From Nemopilema nomurai (taxonomy: Eukaryota > Cnidaria > Scyphozoa > Rhizostomeae > Rhizostomatidae): 64,000 nucleotides of DNA. Every line of letters begins with the position of its first letter. The first letter of the stretch is position 1. Where the stretch lies: contig ML133455.1 in the NCBI GenBank assembly GCA_003864495.1, positions 3,339,767 through 3,403,766 of the forward strand, given 5' to 3'. The notes beneath the pieces were generated by a model. That model saw only the letters and a program-made list of their open reading frames with translations, was not told where the DNA came from and did no database searches. Below, one piece after another: positions 1 to 14,500 of this stretch. The position numbers and the translations under genes are program-made.

Positions 1-127
1 GTAGGTGAAACCATTGTGCTGCTTATTCGACCTTCACCAACAGTCTCTCAGTATTCTCTGTTCAACTATCTTCAGCCAATTTCGTCTCAACCGTTCTCAT
101 AAACTGCGTAAATTCAAAATGGAGGAG
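1..127 (+). other. Possible 5' noncoding exon ending at a splice donor
   Basis: The window opens with CT-rich sequence that runs into an ATG (119-121) followed by GAG GAG and a reasonable donor (gtaaat) at 128. Joining it to the most likely acceptor before the RFX start (AG at 2474-2475) puts this ATG out of frame with RFX. If it is the RFX leader it would therefore carry an upstream reading frame. It could equally be the first exon of another transcript. There is no direct evidence of transcription. Confidence 0.2.
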
Positions 128-2475
128 GTAAATATTACGAATTTCTCATGATCGTGATTTCTGTAGAATACTCGCTACTAATTTGATGGTATTGCTTGTT
201 CCGGGGTCCATCATTGATTACTATTAGAATAGGTTTAAGAATCATGAACTCGAATGAAAGTATATTCTTGAAGATCGATAGCCTTTTGTTGGGTTGTTTG
301 GCATGTAAATCCATGCAGTTTTGACATGGTTTGCCGCCGTGTTCGGGTCGGCCTTTCGCCATGTATATATGATTGTACCTACCAGTAAGGCCTAACTGGA
401 TGGAGGCCCATCTTGTTTAATAGGCTCTGCCTTATGTGGTGCCTTAAATTAGTTTTCTGTCCCGATAAAAGCATTTATATACCGATTATAATTTAATAAA
501 CTTTAGGCGGCAAGTCTCGTATTAACACCAGTGTCATTCATGGTGGTTTCCTTGTGTTCTCGTAACGGCAACCTCCCCGTTCTTAACATGGAAATTCAAG
601 CGACCAGGGCAAACCTTTTGGACTTTTGCGAATTAGCATGGCACGGTCTTTATATTTTTACATGAAAATAATAAATCTCTTGAAGAGTTATTGCTGTTTG
701 TTTTAATTAATAAATGTCATTGAGTTAAGTGTGAATTTTAATTTAAGTTTCTAAATTTTTTATTTTTGTTAGTGTTTTGAAATCAACATGCAAAATTCCT
801 ATAATACCATGGGCTGGAATGAATGTTCTAAGATCTAGGATTTATTTAAAAAGATCTAGGATTTATTTAAAAAGATCTAGGATTTATTTAAAAAAATCTA
901 GGATTTATTTAGGATTTATCTAGTCATGTACCAGGAGCCCCAATCAATAAGAAAGTTTCTGTAAAGCAAATTTTCAATGAGAAATGTGTTTTAAGAGTCA
1001 CTACTTTTAATCTTTACCATTAATGCTTTTTAATGTTAATGCAAGTTTTGATCTTGTCAAAAAATAAACTATTTATACCTTAAATATGTTAAAAGTAGTG
1101 AAATTGCACTCAGGAAACTACAAATTTCTGGGTTGATTGCTTTATTTTGGATCAGAATCCAAATCCTATGTCTTCCAACTTATAAATTTCTGTGCTCCTG
1201 TTTATCTTTTTACCTTTTCACTGTCTTTTTTTACTAAGAGTCTCCTACTCACTTTCATTTCATTATTCATCCCATTTCAGTGTTTATGTCATCTTCAAAT
1301 GCTTAGCTTCCTGAAAACAATTGATAGATACATTTAAGCCTGTTTTAACAAAGATCATGAGTAAGGGTAGTCATTTAGGAGTTATTAAAAAATAAATAGA
1401 CAGTTATAAATGCATCTATGCAGACTTCTATTCAAATAACTATTCTTTGAGGTTACAGTAACTCTAAATGCCATTTCACTTGATCAAAGTTGAATTTCTA
1501 CCTCTAATCACTATTTTAAAATCCTTTAATCTTATACCTTACCATTCAAATGATTATATGATATTTCAAAGAAAAACAAAATCCATTTGAAATCCTTAAT
1601 ACTATATCAAGTTTTAAAAAGCCTGAAATTATCATTTAAATATCTTGCTGCTCACTTAATTCTTTCTGCTTTTGCACACACAAGCCCTAATAATTGATGA
1701 GTGGAAACTAGCTGTCTCCAATTCTTGATTTTCAACAAATAAATTACAATTCAGTTTATTTGAAGTGAGAAAATAATCCATTTAAAGTTAAAATTAGCAT
1801 TTTCCATTATGTCCCGCAACAAATTTTTTAATGTCCAGTCTCTTGGATATAAGAATGGAGATTTATTGGGAAATTGTTTTGGTTGACTATGCAGCAATTT
1901 ATATTTAGTGCAAAAGCAATAAGAATTTTGAAATACCATATCAGTTAGTGATGCTTTCCATTTTGGTTTGAGCTGTGAACATTAGTGAAGCTTGCCAACT
2001 TGTGCAGATTTTTTTCCACAGATGCATGTACCTCCACTAAGTTTCTTCAATTCTTCCTGACCTTTGATTTTTTGACTGCTAAAAATCTGTTTTCTTTCAA
2101 TGCCAACTTTCAATACCATTTTAATCAAATTTGAGCAGCTTGTTTAAACATGAAGCTATAACTTTGAAAATGCATGTTTTTTCATAAAGATTGCAAAGAA
2201 TAGCTTTCATGCAAAACAAGCTGCTTGTTGAGAACCATTAACACCAACAGAAAATTGCAGTTCAAAACATTAGATTTTTATGTATGGGGATTTTACAAGA
2301 CCAATTTAAGATTTTTTGAAACTTCATGCATATTACAAATAATAGATAAATAGCTTGTAGCAAAATAACAACCCATCTAGGACCAGTTTTTTACTTTTTG
2401 TATGTATGCTAAACCTTTATTTGAAGAATGAAGTTTTTTCAACCCTTGTTAGTTATAATGTGCACATATTCACAG
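128..2475. other. AT-rich non-coding stretch (5' flank or first intron)
   Basis: I see no convincing coding sequence here. The stretch is AT-rich, contains the 21-bp repeat at 832-925, and ends in a pyrimidine-containing acceptor (AG at 2474-2475) upstream of the RFX start codon. It is either the RFX promoter region or the intron between a leader exon and the first coding exon. Confidence 0.5.
832..925. repeat. 21-bp tandem repeat, about four units
   Basis: The unit gatctaggatttatttaaaaa is repeated three times almost perfectly. A fourth copy is diverged and is followed by a truncated piece. AT-rich and non-coding. Confidence 0.85.
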
Positions 2476-2536
2476 GCAATAACTGCTGAGAGCCGTATCT
2501 TAGCAAAACAGCAGACTCTGGTTCTCATTTGCTACC

Positions 2537-5500
2537 ATGGAGTTTGTTACACAAGGAACTGCACAGCAAACACTGCAAGGCAGTGTGGAGGCTGCTGCAA
2601 AGCAGATAGCATCACAACAACAACTCAAGCCACCTACTGCATTAGAATTGGCCAAACCCAAGTCTCCCCAGGTTATGCAACAAGAACGATCGCCTGGACC
2701 ATCCCAGAACCAAACTGGAACTGGCCAACAGCAGAAGCAATCTGGAACGCAAAATGTGCCTGCTAGCCAGGCACAACATGGCTTTGCTGTAGGAAGTGTA
2801 ACCCACCATGTAGGTGTGGCAGCCAACGCAACCGGAGGTGTGCCTATTGCAACTGTTGTTGAAGTAGGCACAAGTCAGTATAAAAATCCAGGAGGTGGGG
2901 TTTGCGAGAAATACAACTATTTTCAAAATTGGGTTTCTAGATTCCTGCTATACAGAATAGTTGGTTTGTTCTTTGGAGTAAGGTTCCGGTTTAGAACTAT
3001 GCATTTTGATGAAGCAATTAGTGGCAATCTAACAAAATTGAATTGTGAAGTGTTTGTGGTTACTTAAATACTTTTAGACAGCTGACAGTTTTGGAGCACA
3101 ATACATGAAAAATAGATTGAATTGTTATCAGAGTTTATTGCAGCCTTAATTGTTTATCATATTATGAACTCTTGCTGTGAAACATCAGTGGATTTCTACC
3201 ATTAAAGCAATTTGGCTTCCAAATTTTACAAATGGACCTGCTCTTGATTTTTAATTGAAGCTTTAAGGCTGTTGTCTATCAAATAGCAATTCTATGGACA
3301 GTTTTGCTTTTATTTGTTTTGAACAGTTTTTAGTAAAGTGGAGAGAGAAGGATGTGTTGGCTGTCGAACATATTATGTATATGCCCATCTCAATATTTGT
3401 CATCAGTTTCTTTGGCATAAGCAATGCTAGGATGCAAAAGTTTTGATCTGAATAATGTGGCAAAAATTTTGTCAAAAATTTTGTTAGAACTTTCAGTTCA
3501 AAATGATTTCCTATAAATGAAAGTGAAAAGACTGGTTTAGCTCTTCGTATTTTTTGAAGTAACAGAAATGTTTCCTTGAGCAGTGGCTAGGCACACCCTT
3601 CGGTAATTATGGACATTCTATCTTATGGCTAGTTCTTTATTCAAATTAACTCCATATGAGCCTTCCAGTTCTCATTTGAATGATCGGCGATTGATAAATC
3701 GCTGCGAGTCATGCCACCCAGAAGTTACCACTTCAGGCTCGACAAGGGCCTGCCAGAAAACATCGCGTGTATGGTCGCTCGTCACGTTTCTTTCTGCTTT
3801 ATGATTCTGAATATTGCTGTTACGGGCCCTGAAAAGCCCCTTTTGTCTGGAACTTAATTGTCACTAGGGCGTTGTATTATTACTTTTGTGATTATGAATG
3901 CAATGAAAGCAAATACCAAACAGAGCTGATGAATAAATAGAATCCCAGGGGAAACTCTAATGGCATCCTCTAATGACAGACTTGATGGAATCGCCATCGC
4001 GGTGCCAATATTGCCTCTTCCTTTCTCCATCACAATTAACGCCCCTAATGACTTGGGGTTGACACGCGAAATGATTATTTCCCTTGTCAGTGGTGCCAGC
4101 TTGGGCTTAATCTTCGTAACTATGATTGTTGGTGGATCCCTATCTCTTTGTCACTCCGCGATTTGTTCTCTATTATGTCAATGTTTTAGTTCATCCTGTT
4201 TGTTGTTGTCTTTTTGTTGGCTTATAATTAATTCATTGATAATCTTGTTGGTATGTAATTAAATTTTTGCATCAGACCAGTAACTCCGCACAAATGGTAC
4301 GAAATCCGTATTTTCCGGTAATGCGAAGCGAAAATTAAATGGATATGCCAACGAGACTTAAACTTCAAAGAGAGGCTATTAGGCTGGTGTTAGTTATTCT
4401 TAAATATTAGTTATTCTTATTCTAAAATAGCCAGATAAGGTTGCAATACGCACGCTAAAACAATTAAACTAAACCATTTCCCATTGTCATGCAACGCGCC
4501 ATTGGCAACAAGCTCCACTGATTTGGTCCAATCGTAGTCACTTAATGCTGCTCAACATTTCCTACGTACACTTGTGAGGTTTTGATTTCTAAGGCTGCTC
4601 ATTCACTCACCCTTATTTAGTGTATCCGGATTCTGTTCTTTTCTTTGTGGCATTTGCTTAGTCCGTCACAGACCTTCTCCAGGTGCTACCCAACAGCTTG
4701 TTTACGTTTTCAACTCTACCAAGGATCGTTTTTTCCAGGCCCTAATACGCATGTTGGAAATACCTTTTTGAAAGCAGTTTCGCTTTTTCGATAGTTCCTT
4801 GGTAAAATCAAGTTGATTCAGATGATATGTCGTGTATTGGAACTTATTTTCTACTAGCCCAAGTACATTATCTTCACCATGCCATTAAAACCACCTGTTT
4901 TTCGTCAAGTTTGATATTCAATTTCGATGATGCTGCCATGAATCCTGCGCAATTTGACAAACTATCGTGATCTCCTTTTTAACTTACCAGAATTTTGATT
5001 TTTTAAGAAAATTCAAGATGCGTTATTTCGGTTCACTATTTAACCTATGAACTGTCAACTATCTTCTCTGTTAGAGCAGCTTCATAAGCCAAAATAATTC
5101 CCAAAAATCTGCATGGTGTTAAAGGGTAAGATGTATAAAAAGGCAATTGGGTGGTATAGAGTATAGTCAGTTGCAAAGAAATTCAGCAATTTTTTATTCA
5201 AGATTTCGATACTTGGATGAAAAGCGTTGCTGGCTGAATTTCTTCGTCAGCTTAATGTCAATATTCTGGGGTTAACGTGTGACTCTGCCTTCAACAGGGT
5301 ACCAAAACAGCAGCGAGCAGAACCACTACGCACAACAGGACATGGTGCCGTCTTCCAATGCTGAACACCACCAATCTTCTATTCTGGCCCACTCGGCAAT
5401 GTAAGTGATGCTTACTTCATCGACCAGTTTGCTCCATATCATACCAATTGTTGATATTTTTCTATGTGGCAATCTACCAGGCCTATCCAAAAGAACAGCC

Positions 5501-8500
5501 GTCAGCAGTTTGATATCTGACACGATTACAAGGAAAGGACACCATTGGGGTGCATCTGTTGTCCCGCCTCTCCCACTGACTCGCCCGACTTTCCTCAAAG
5601 AGTCGATAGATTGGCAATACTTGAAAGTCTGTTTTGTTTGTCCATAATTGAACCTCTCTCATGACGCCGTGGAACAACCACGTGTCTGGAAGCCAATCTG
5701 TACAATATTCTCAAAAATCAGTGTACATTTTTGTTCGTTTTTCCAAAGAGGTACGCCATTGAGTGACTAAGGATGTTTCTAGATCTGTTTATTAAGTTGA
5801 TGTATTCTAGCTACGAGTCCGACTTTTGGTTTATGAGGTATCGAGTCGCTGCATTTCCATAAGATTACAACAAACACTACAGTTGCTGATAAGGGAAACC
5901 TGTCTTGCCGTACGTTTTCAACCTAGCCCCAAGTTATTTTAATTTAAAACAGTTATATCAAGAGTGCGTGGAGGAACTACTTCCAGAGTCATTTTTAGTA
6001 TCTTTATTATAAGTGATTATTTCTGGTTTAATATAGCCATAGCATGGACATTTGGTAGTGCTCTTTTTTAATGCTCTGTACAACTTAGATAAAGTACGAG
6101 ATAAAGAGTCAGCCGGGTTAGTTTGGAAGGTTCTACAGGCATTCGTTTCTCCCGAAGTGCAGAGTGGCTGACTCACTTTAGTCCCATTGCCAAGCATTTA
6201 TCGTCAAGACGAGGCTCAATTCCGCGCTCAACCCACATCCAATCACCTTCTGAAGTTGACTTGAATTTGTTCAGTTTTCTCGGCTTTGCTTGAAAATGAA
6301 CTACAGTGAGGTTTCTAAAGAAAGATAGCTGGAGTGTGACTTCTGGAGAGTTCTTCCATCCGATTCTAGGCCATCCGATTCTAGGCCATCCGATTCTAGG
6401 CCATACGATTCTAGGCCATCCGATTCTAGGCCATCCGATTCCTGGCCATCCGATTCTAGACCATCCGATTCCAAGCCATCCGATTCTAGGCCATCCGATT
6501 CCAGGCCATCCGATTCCAGGCCATCCATTCCTTCGCATGCCAGTCCAACCTTTTTCTGTCTACAGCTGCCCACGAAGGGTCTGAGCTCCGCATAATGAAA
6601 TGTTGTGTTTTGTTCTTGTACGAGATAATCCTACTATCCCACTACATTGGCAAAACAACATTCACTGTTCCAATGCCTTGTTTTTGTCGCACATTTGGTG
6701 CTGTCAACGGTGATTCTATTTCAACGAGACTGTTAAGTGTAAGCGCCAAATGTCCTCAAAGAAAACCGCCACCAAAATTATTCCGTATTACAGTTAACGA
6801 TGATTATATGTATTCTTGGTTCTTTTTGGATCAAAAGAAATTATTAGTCAGCTATTTGCTGCGGTACTGGCAAAGGCTTCTGCCCGTCTCGTGAATGCAA
6901 AGCGAATATTTTGGGTGTAGTTGACTGCCTTCTTAAACGGGTTTCTTGCCGTGAAGTCTTTCTGGGTCTGCACAATTTGAGGTAATTGACGCCGCACGAT
7001 GCAATGCGAGAATCACTTACGCTTACGGCTGTAGCAACAACAACAGAGGCAGCAGCAGAGAACAAGATCGGGAGCAACAGTGCTGCAAACCGGAGGGATA
7101 CAGTAGTTGTTGGTTCTTTGTTTGTCGAAATGGCTATTTGTTTATTCTGATAAAAAGTTTGTCTGAAGTGCAAATAGGCAGTGAAAAAAGAAAATTAGCA
7201 CTTTGTTAAATGTTTCGGCCAAGAGCAAGTTGTTAATTGCGAAGGGTGCTAGAAAAATCATATATGAAATGAGATATATTAAAACGATCCACGTGACCAT
7301 AAACGTGATGGGCAAATTTGCTGATGAAGCAGTTCTTCCACGGCAGGTCACTGAGGCATTTTTTAACCGCACGGTGTCACTTATTTGAGTGGTCGTAAAT
7401 GGTTGTTGGAAACGGTGTAGTGCTTGATAGTGTGCGTTTTTCACTATTGAGACAGCTCTTATCCCTGCAGCTTATATCTTTGCCGTTTTCTTTGCCGTTT
7501 TTTGGCGACTCTCTTCAGTCGCCCTAATTATGCGATTGGGCGCGCACTCAATATTAGATCACCAGTATGAGGTAACACCCGTATCGAATCGACGACAACT
7601 TAACTAAACCAGTGTTTCTAGGATTACGCCCACGGCCTGGGACCACCTTCAACCAGAAGTCTTTGAACGCTATCAAATACTGGATGGACGAATGACCTGG
7701 TTTCTCATAACACGTTTGGCTTACTCGTGGCCTTACGTTTGTGTGTGGTTTTCTCTCTGTTCTCGACGTTCCGCTGAACAAAAGCCTCATTTAAACGCGA
7801 TTTGTCATATTATTGAAACTTCTTTTTTACAAAGAATCGATTACTTTTCGTTTTATCTTTACCGCCATCGCTTAAATATAATAGGTCTTATCATGTCGTC
7901 TGTCTTGTATCCAAGCAACTGTTGTTCTATTGTGCTTTCTGTAAGGTTAGAGAAGCCAATTCACATAGGTACACGAAAGGACATCATCTGCGCAAAATTC
8001 AAGATGTTTGGAATTGTTATGTTTGTCGTCGTTGGACCTGGCACTGGACAACTTCCAATGACGATTTCGGGTGATGTGGGCCTCGTTTGCGATGAACCTC
8101 GTTTTTGTCAGTTGGGGAGTTGTATAGTGTGAATCTTGTGGATTTAGGTTGCTCCGTCGTCCAGTATCAAAAGTGTATGGTAGCTGCAGGTCTGCTGAAT
8201 AAGTTATTTGTCTTCAAGCAGTTGGACGCATGGCAACCAATGCTATTGAATTATGAGGAATGAATATTCATAAGTTGTTGGTGCCCTATTTAATAGAAAA
8301 CCGCACTCATTATGGAGAAGTGCGTGTTTAGAGTGTAAAGGCAAGTCGTATCAATTGGTCCGTTTCTATCAACATTTTACGCTCCAGGACACATTTGTGA
8401 ATTCGACTGCTGTTTTTAGAGTGTTTTATTGAGAAATGATGCCAGAGTACTCCTCGCAGCACAAATGGTCTGGATATTACCTCGGTGCCCTGAGGTTAGT

Positions 8501-11500
8501 ATTAGCAACTTATTGTTTGTTTGTAGTTCTGTATGAGCAATTAAGCATTTGGACGACAATGGGAACTATAGCACTGCTATAGTAACACGTTCTTGGCAGG
8601 CATCCTTTTGATTTGAGCGCAGGAGCCAGCCAAGGGGATAACGTATACGCTGGAAGCTATACATATCGTCGCACAAACATATCATGAATTCGAGTTGCGA
8701 TATCATCTGCATTATCAGAAGCGTTACGCAAGAAAACCAGCAATCTATTGTCATTCGTTACAAGAGAATCAAAAAGCCTTTTCGCTACGCTGCCTGGTTG
8801 CCAAAATTATACAGAATTACAATATGCACCTTCAGACCTTGTTTTGAATTTTGTTTTTTATGATTTCGAATACTGAGGCAGCATTAAGTTCGGTAAGCAG
8901 TGTTCTGCAGGCAGCACCAGCTGGACTGCCCAAACGAAATAGAGTCCTTGTCCTAACGTCCCTTTGGTTAATTTGCCGAGCAGAAATGCAAAAGTTCAAT
9001 GGTAATGTGTGCATAACATGGGGCTCAGAGCAAGACCAGATGTAACCAAGTCCCCATTTTTATGGTGCCTTCTGTTACTCAGAACTATAATTTGCCTCAT
9101 TTCCTTCTTTCTATACTGCTGCATTTTTCTATACTCAGAAATCAATGCTGAATTACCTAGCAACACTTGTACAGCTTGGTGTTCTCATGTCCATCATATT
9201 CATGATTGTTCCAAATGCCTTTGCGCGGAATTGGTGGAATCGGATATCAAAATAATAATACAGTAAGGGAGGCATTTTCGTTTGCAACTGAGCCAAAATT
9301 GTTAACATTTGCACGAATTCGTACCCTAGACTGTGCAGGTGGCCTGTCCCTTTTGTGATCCATATTTGCTGTGAGCATTGGTTTGTGAGCATTGGTTTGT
9401 GAGCATTGGTTTGTGTGCATTGGTGTGTGAGCATTGGTGTGTGAGCATTGGTGTGTGAGCATTGGTGTGTGAGCATTGGTGTGTGCCATGCGTCAAGTAA
9501 ATGCCACACTCACCCCAGACACCCCCTAGTTTCGCCCTGCGAGTGTTCGTTTTTGTCGTTTTTCTAACTGCCAACCATTCTTTTATTTGCCTGAATAGTT
9601 CCGCGGCAATTTACGTTGGAATTCTTTGTATCCAGTCTCTGTTATTCAGTCCTTTGGTTAAGTCAAAGATTGTCATGCTGGGCATTCAAAATGACCCATC
9701 TTGGCATGGCAACCATTGTAGTGGGAGTTCACAGCCACGTTCGTTGTGGCTCAGAAATGCCTTCAGTCCATTCAGTTGTTTGTTTTCGTACACTGTCGAT
9801 AGTTTTTGTGCACACAATGTTCACTCGGGTCTAGGACAATCTGGTGTCTATGCTAATCTTCGCTTGACGTTGCTGGATATCGCACAAAAAGCCGAAGAGT
9901 GAGAACCAGATAGAAGTTTCCGTGTTTTCGAAGAAATAAAACTGCATTCGATCTGAAAATGGCAGCACATTGGCCACGAAAGAAACCAACTCGAAGATGG
10001 TGATTATTTTGTGAAGGAACTCGGGCGGCTATTTAGCTGTCTGTCGTATATGTGTAAGATGGCTATGGTGTATGGGGCAAAACTGAAGCACTGGTAGTGT
10101 GGTCAAGTATGCGCATGTATTTGCAAAGAGCTATACACAATACTAGCAGGTTGCCTGAGAAACCTTCTTGCTTGCACAATCAATCAGTTATTCATTCTTC
10201 TTTAATTTGTTAACAATGATTATTCAGCAACAGTTAATGACGCTAGGAGCAGAAGCGTTGTCATCTTCCTTCTATTCTTTCCGGCAGCCTGAAAGTAGCC
10301 TACTCTTGGTCGTGAACCATTCATCTTATCGCTGTATTCGCCATCGATATGTAGAAATCTCTGTATATTTTCTGAGGTTGACCATATTCGATAATAGCTG
10401 AGATCATATCTTCATGCTCCTTTGCTAGTTGACACTGAGGCTTGAATATCTGAGCCCCTTATCGTGGCTGCTATCGCAAGCTGATAATGCACCAGTAACG
10501 CCATCCACGACAGGGATCATCCCCGGGCCTCTTTTCCTTGTCACCGACCTCCATCTCATTGTGGGACAGGATAGCATTGGTAACATGCTAGTGCTCATAT
10601 CTCGATCGCAAGCGGCAAATCATTGGCACTGATTAGCTGAGAGTTCTTTACTGTAATCTTCCAAATTTTACTTTCTCATTTCTATTAAATGTTCGCCTTC
10701 TGTATGGTTGAATTGAATGACTAAAAACATCGCGAGGCTTCTATAAAGTGGGATGGAAAGACCCTGTTTTAATGGTCATTACTTATCACGTGATGCCTCA
10801 TCCCTTTCACACAGAAGGCTGTTCACTCGGTGCAGGCCTCTGTCCTTGACTTCCCGGCGCACAGCAGTATGGGTAAAACCTACAATGTGATCTTTTCTGT
10901 TTCAAAGGGCGCTGTACCAACAACGGAAGTTCATTCAGCCTTTCAGTGCCTACCAATTGTCTCCTTTCTGGAAATTGATTTTTACTAGAGTTGAACCTTC
11001 TTATCTTTTCTTGTGAGATGGCCCGCGCTTTTCATCGTGAGACCGAATTTTGTTTACAAAAAGGCCGCAGCGCTGTGTGCCAAAATACTGTGACGTGCTG
11101 TCTTGAGTAAGAGACAAAGCTTCCTGTTTTGCACAAGCAGGATCCTAATTATTGATGCAATGACCCTGAAATTAGATTCCCTGTAATAAAATGAAATTTG
11201 TTTCGGTTCCACTTATAAGCCAAACTTCTGAAAAATGTCCATCGAATTTGTTCTTGAATGGATTTCGATTTAGAGCAACCACAAATTATGATAAATCCGC
11301 TCTATTTATCTGAAAACAGCCTTTCCTGTGTGAAAAATAAAGCAACTGGCGTGTGGCTTGTCTCGTTTTCGTCTCCGGGATTTCTGTCTCTTGCCTGGCT
11401 CAATTTCTCGTTGGCCTGTTAACTCAGTGTGTTGCGTTGGCGCACCCTGAAGGCTCTTTCATCCAGAGTGGACCCTCAAAGGGGATGGCGGTCCTTCCGC

Positions 11501-14500
11501 CAAAAACACGACATTGGGCTTTGCGAACAACGAAAGGTTATAAACTCCACACAGCTAAGGTTGTTTTATGAGGAAGGTGCTTCTTTTGTCATGACTAACC
11601 AGGACACCCCATTCCCATCACTAGTTGTCTTTCGCAACTCTAACAAGGAGATGAGGGAATGGCACAAATCACCACCTAGCAGTCCTGGATGTCTAATAAG
11701 TGCGTTGTTAAGTGAAGGAGAAGCTCGTGGTGCCAACTTTGTTTGTTGATCGACTCCTTTGATGTATTATGAAGGCCGTTATCATTAGAAAGGTCGCTGC
11801 CCTGTTAACCTATTGACTCCTTGGTGAAATTGCAGTTTTTACTGGTTGCTTTTTGCCATTAAGTCATGTTCACTTTGATCTAATATTAGACAATCTGTCC
11901 CACATCAGAATATAATGTGAAATGGAGGCCCCTTTTCACTATCACAGGTAAAGGAAGTATCTTGAATTTAGGACGCGACGTTTTGAGGGCATTTTCTCAT
12001 GAGAAGGGCATTTTCGTTGGCTTTTAGAGTACATGAAGCTATATTTTGTAAAAAGTATTGCAAATTCTGCTGCCTGATTGTTTTCACTTTAATACATAAC
12101 CGAAGAGAAAGAAACATTATTGAGAGATAACAAAAGAATCACATAGGGTAGAATTGCCTTTGGCCATAGATTTACAATCATTTAATTGCCAAATATTATC
12201 AACGAGGCATCGAATCAAAGAATTTTACAAGTCGAACTTAAGTCTTTTATACCTAGCTACAATTCTGTTAACCAAAGGATGGCTAGTCTCTTGTGACTGA
12301 TTTGAAGTCTCTGTTTATTAGTACAAAAACAAAGTTGATATTAGACTGCTGTTTGTTCTGAGTAGAGAATCATTAAACAAAGTAGCGGATGTATATGGTC
12401 GCGATCCCATTTGGTGATGTGAGGTGCAAAGTTTATATTCAAGATTTGTTTATAGAGATCTGTGATCCCTACTGATGTAACCAAAAGAAGGCAACGCTTG
12501 CAAGTAGCATAATGCGCAGTGCACTCTTACATAATGCTTGCAATATTATTGTATAATCGACACGGTAGTGGTTCTGGGACCCAACACTTTTTTAACCTTT
12601 ATAGATTTAGATTTTACAACACATCTCCAGAAACAAGACAAAAGTAGTATTTTATGACTAAAATAGGCACTTTGCCAAGTCTTGGGGGTGTATTACATAT
12701 CCCCAACGTCCCTACATCGCTTCTCGTCATTGCTTAAAAGGTGGTGGTTTTCTCTAACTGTTTGCCCAGAGATTTGATTTAATAAAGCAAAGACCGGGTT
12801 CTCACGAAAACAGTGGGCCTTGCAACTACAGGTGCTCCAACGGCCGCCAGATTTGAATTGTCCCTGCACATCGTGAGATAACTCACTGCCTGTCTCATGC
12901 TAGGGATGTGCTGGTCCACGTTTTCCATACCCAGGCCAAATGTTGCTACAGCATCCTGTTATGGCTGTTTGTCGTTGAATTTCGAATCTCCGTGCGTAAT
13001 CCTTGCTGATGCTAATTGCCAGTCTAGTCTTGGAAAGTGGGAGTTCTGGTTTGTCATCTAAAAGATGGCTTTTTCTTTCCTAAAGCCGATAACATTGTTT
13101 GGGTGGTCCTATTTTCAGTCTTTTCTCCATTGCCTGTAGCTCAAAACCATAATTTCATTAGCCATGAACAGTTTTGGTAAAGTACCTTTCCTCTGCTAAT
13201 AATTTCTAAAGAGTAAACAAGACCTGCCTGTGAGTTGCTTCCACTAGCTGATCAAAAGCCTCGCCCTAAAGCACTGATTGGCTACTTTGTACACAGTCTA
13301 AGTCACAAATAAGTGCTAAAATGGCTGTCAGAAAAGTGTTTTTTGACAGGATATTTCATGCTGGTTGTTTTTGTTGCTATTTTGAGAAACGATGTCTCCT
13401 CTGATTTTCTCTGCTGCCATTAAAAATAGCATTTTCCACAGAAATTCCTTTTCACCAATTGGTTCCTTTGGCCAAGGTAAAAATGATGGCAGCCTGAACG
13501 TTGCTATTTGGTGGGTGTCTACATACCCGCATATAAAGCGACTTGTTTTCAAGCACTGTCCAGTGTTTCGCTATACTTAATCGTCCATTCGTCTGTGCTG
13601 TGTCGCAATTAATGTGCATTAATTTAAGTAATTTTCCCAAAGCTCGGCAATCAGGGTGCAGTGTGTGATGTGGTAGCCCACCGCAGTCCTAATCGTACTC
13701 GTCTTCTTCTTCCAATTTCGTGTTGTCTTTGCGAATCTTTCCGTATGTTGATCTTCCTGGCTGCTAACCGCCCTGGCGATTCCCTCCGTAGCATTCTGTT
13801 GCGGATTCCCCTTAGCCATATCTCCAATCAGTCTCCGTTATATTTGTCTTAAAGAGAGGCCCAATGCAGTTGTCGTCTTTTGATTAATCCTTCAAATTGA
13901 CAGGCGCTATTTCGTTGTTTCTGGTACGGAGAAGGCTGCCCATGCAGGCTACATCAAAGTCGCGCGCCTCGTCCAGCGTCATGGATGAGCGCCTGAGCAG
14001 GTGATTGGGTGGAAGAGAGCTGCCATGTTGCTATCATGACAATCGCTTGAGCGAGCCTTCTTAAGCCCGCTTAATAATTAAAACGATACGGCGCTGTAGG
14101 AGGTCGAAGTTTCGCGATCGCAAGTTGTATTTCGCTTGAAATATCGCCATGTTTATTGTGTGAAATTCACCTTTGATTTTTTGCCGGTAGCGGAGACGGT
14201 AATCCGAATGGGTCCATTAACGCGTTTGATTTGTATCTCCATAGCAACAGTTTTCATTGGACAAAATATCAGTTACTTTCTGTTGATTCCACGAGATTGT
14301 GGTCGCGAAAATTCCTATCTTCCTAAGCTGCACATTATGTTATTTCGTCGTCCATCTAAAATCGATTAAAGGCGTGAAGTGCAGCGTCTTTGTTCCAATT
14401 TTCTTTTACTGACATTTTCTTGACTCCCGCCCGCCGCCTGGCCTTTATCAATCACTTCTTGTAAACACCCGCAAATCCCTATGACCTGACCTACCCCAGC

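Noticed and set aside
3960..4262. 100-residue hydrophobic frame in RFX intron 1
   Set aside because: No family, no splice context and a composition expected from T-rich DNA.
6173..6584. Pentapeptide-repeat frames (HPILG-like and GWPRI-like)
   Set aside because: They arise from the 15-bp minisatellite on both strands and have no support outside the array.
6844..7444. Two minus-strand frames with hydrophobic stretches resembling a decayed seven-helix receptor
   Set aside because: The segment order and frame do not match a receptor, there is no DRY or NPxxY motif, and no further helices are found nearby.
9247..9574. Minus-strand frames with repeated [14 protein letters not shown] sequence
   Set aside because: Translation of the 14-bp repeat array; no independent coding signal.
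9501..9902. 133-residue plus-strand frame in RFX intron 2
   Set aside because: Low-complexity hydrophobic translation without recognisable motifs or exon signals.
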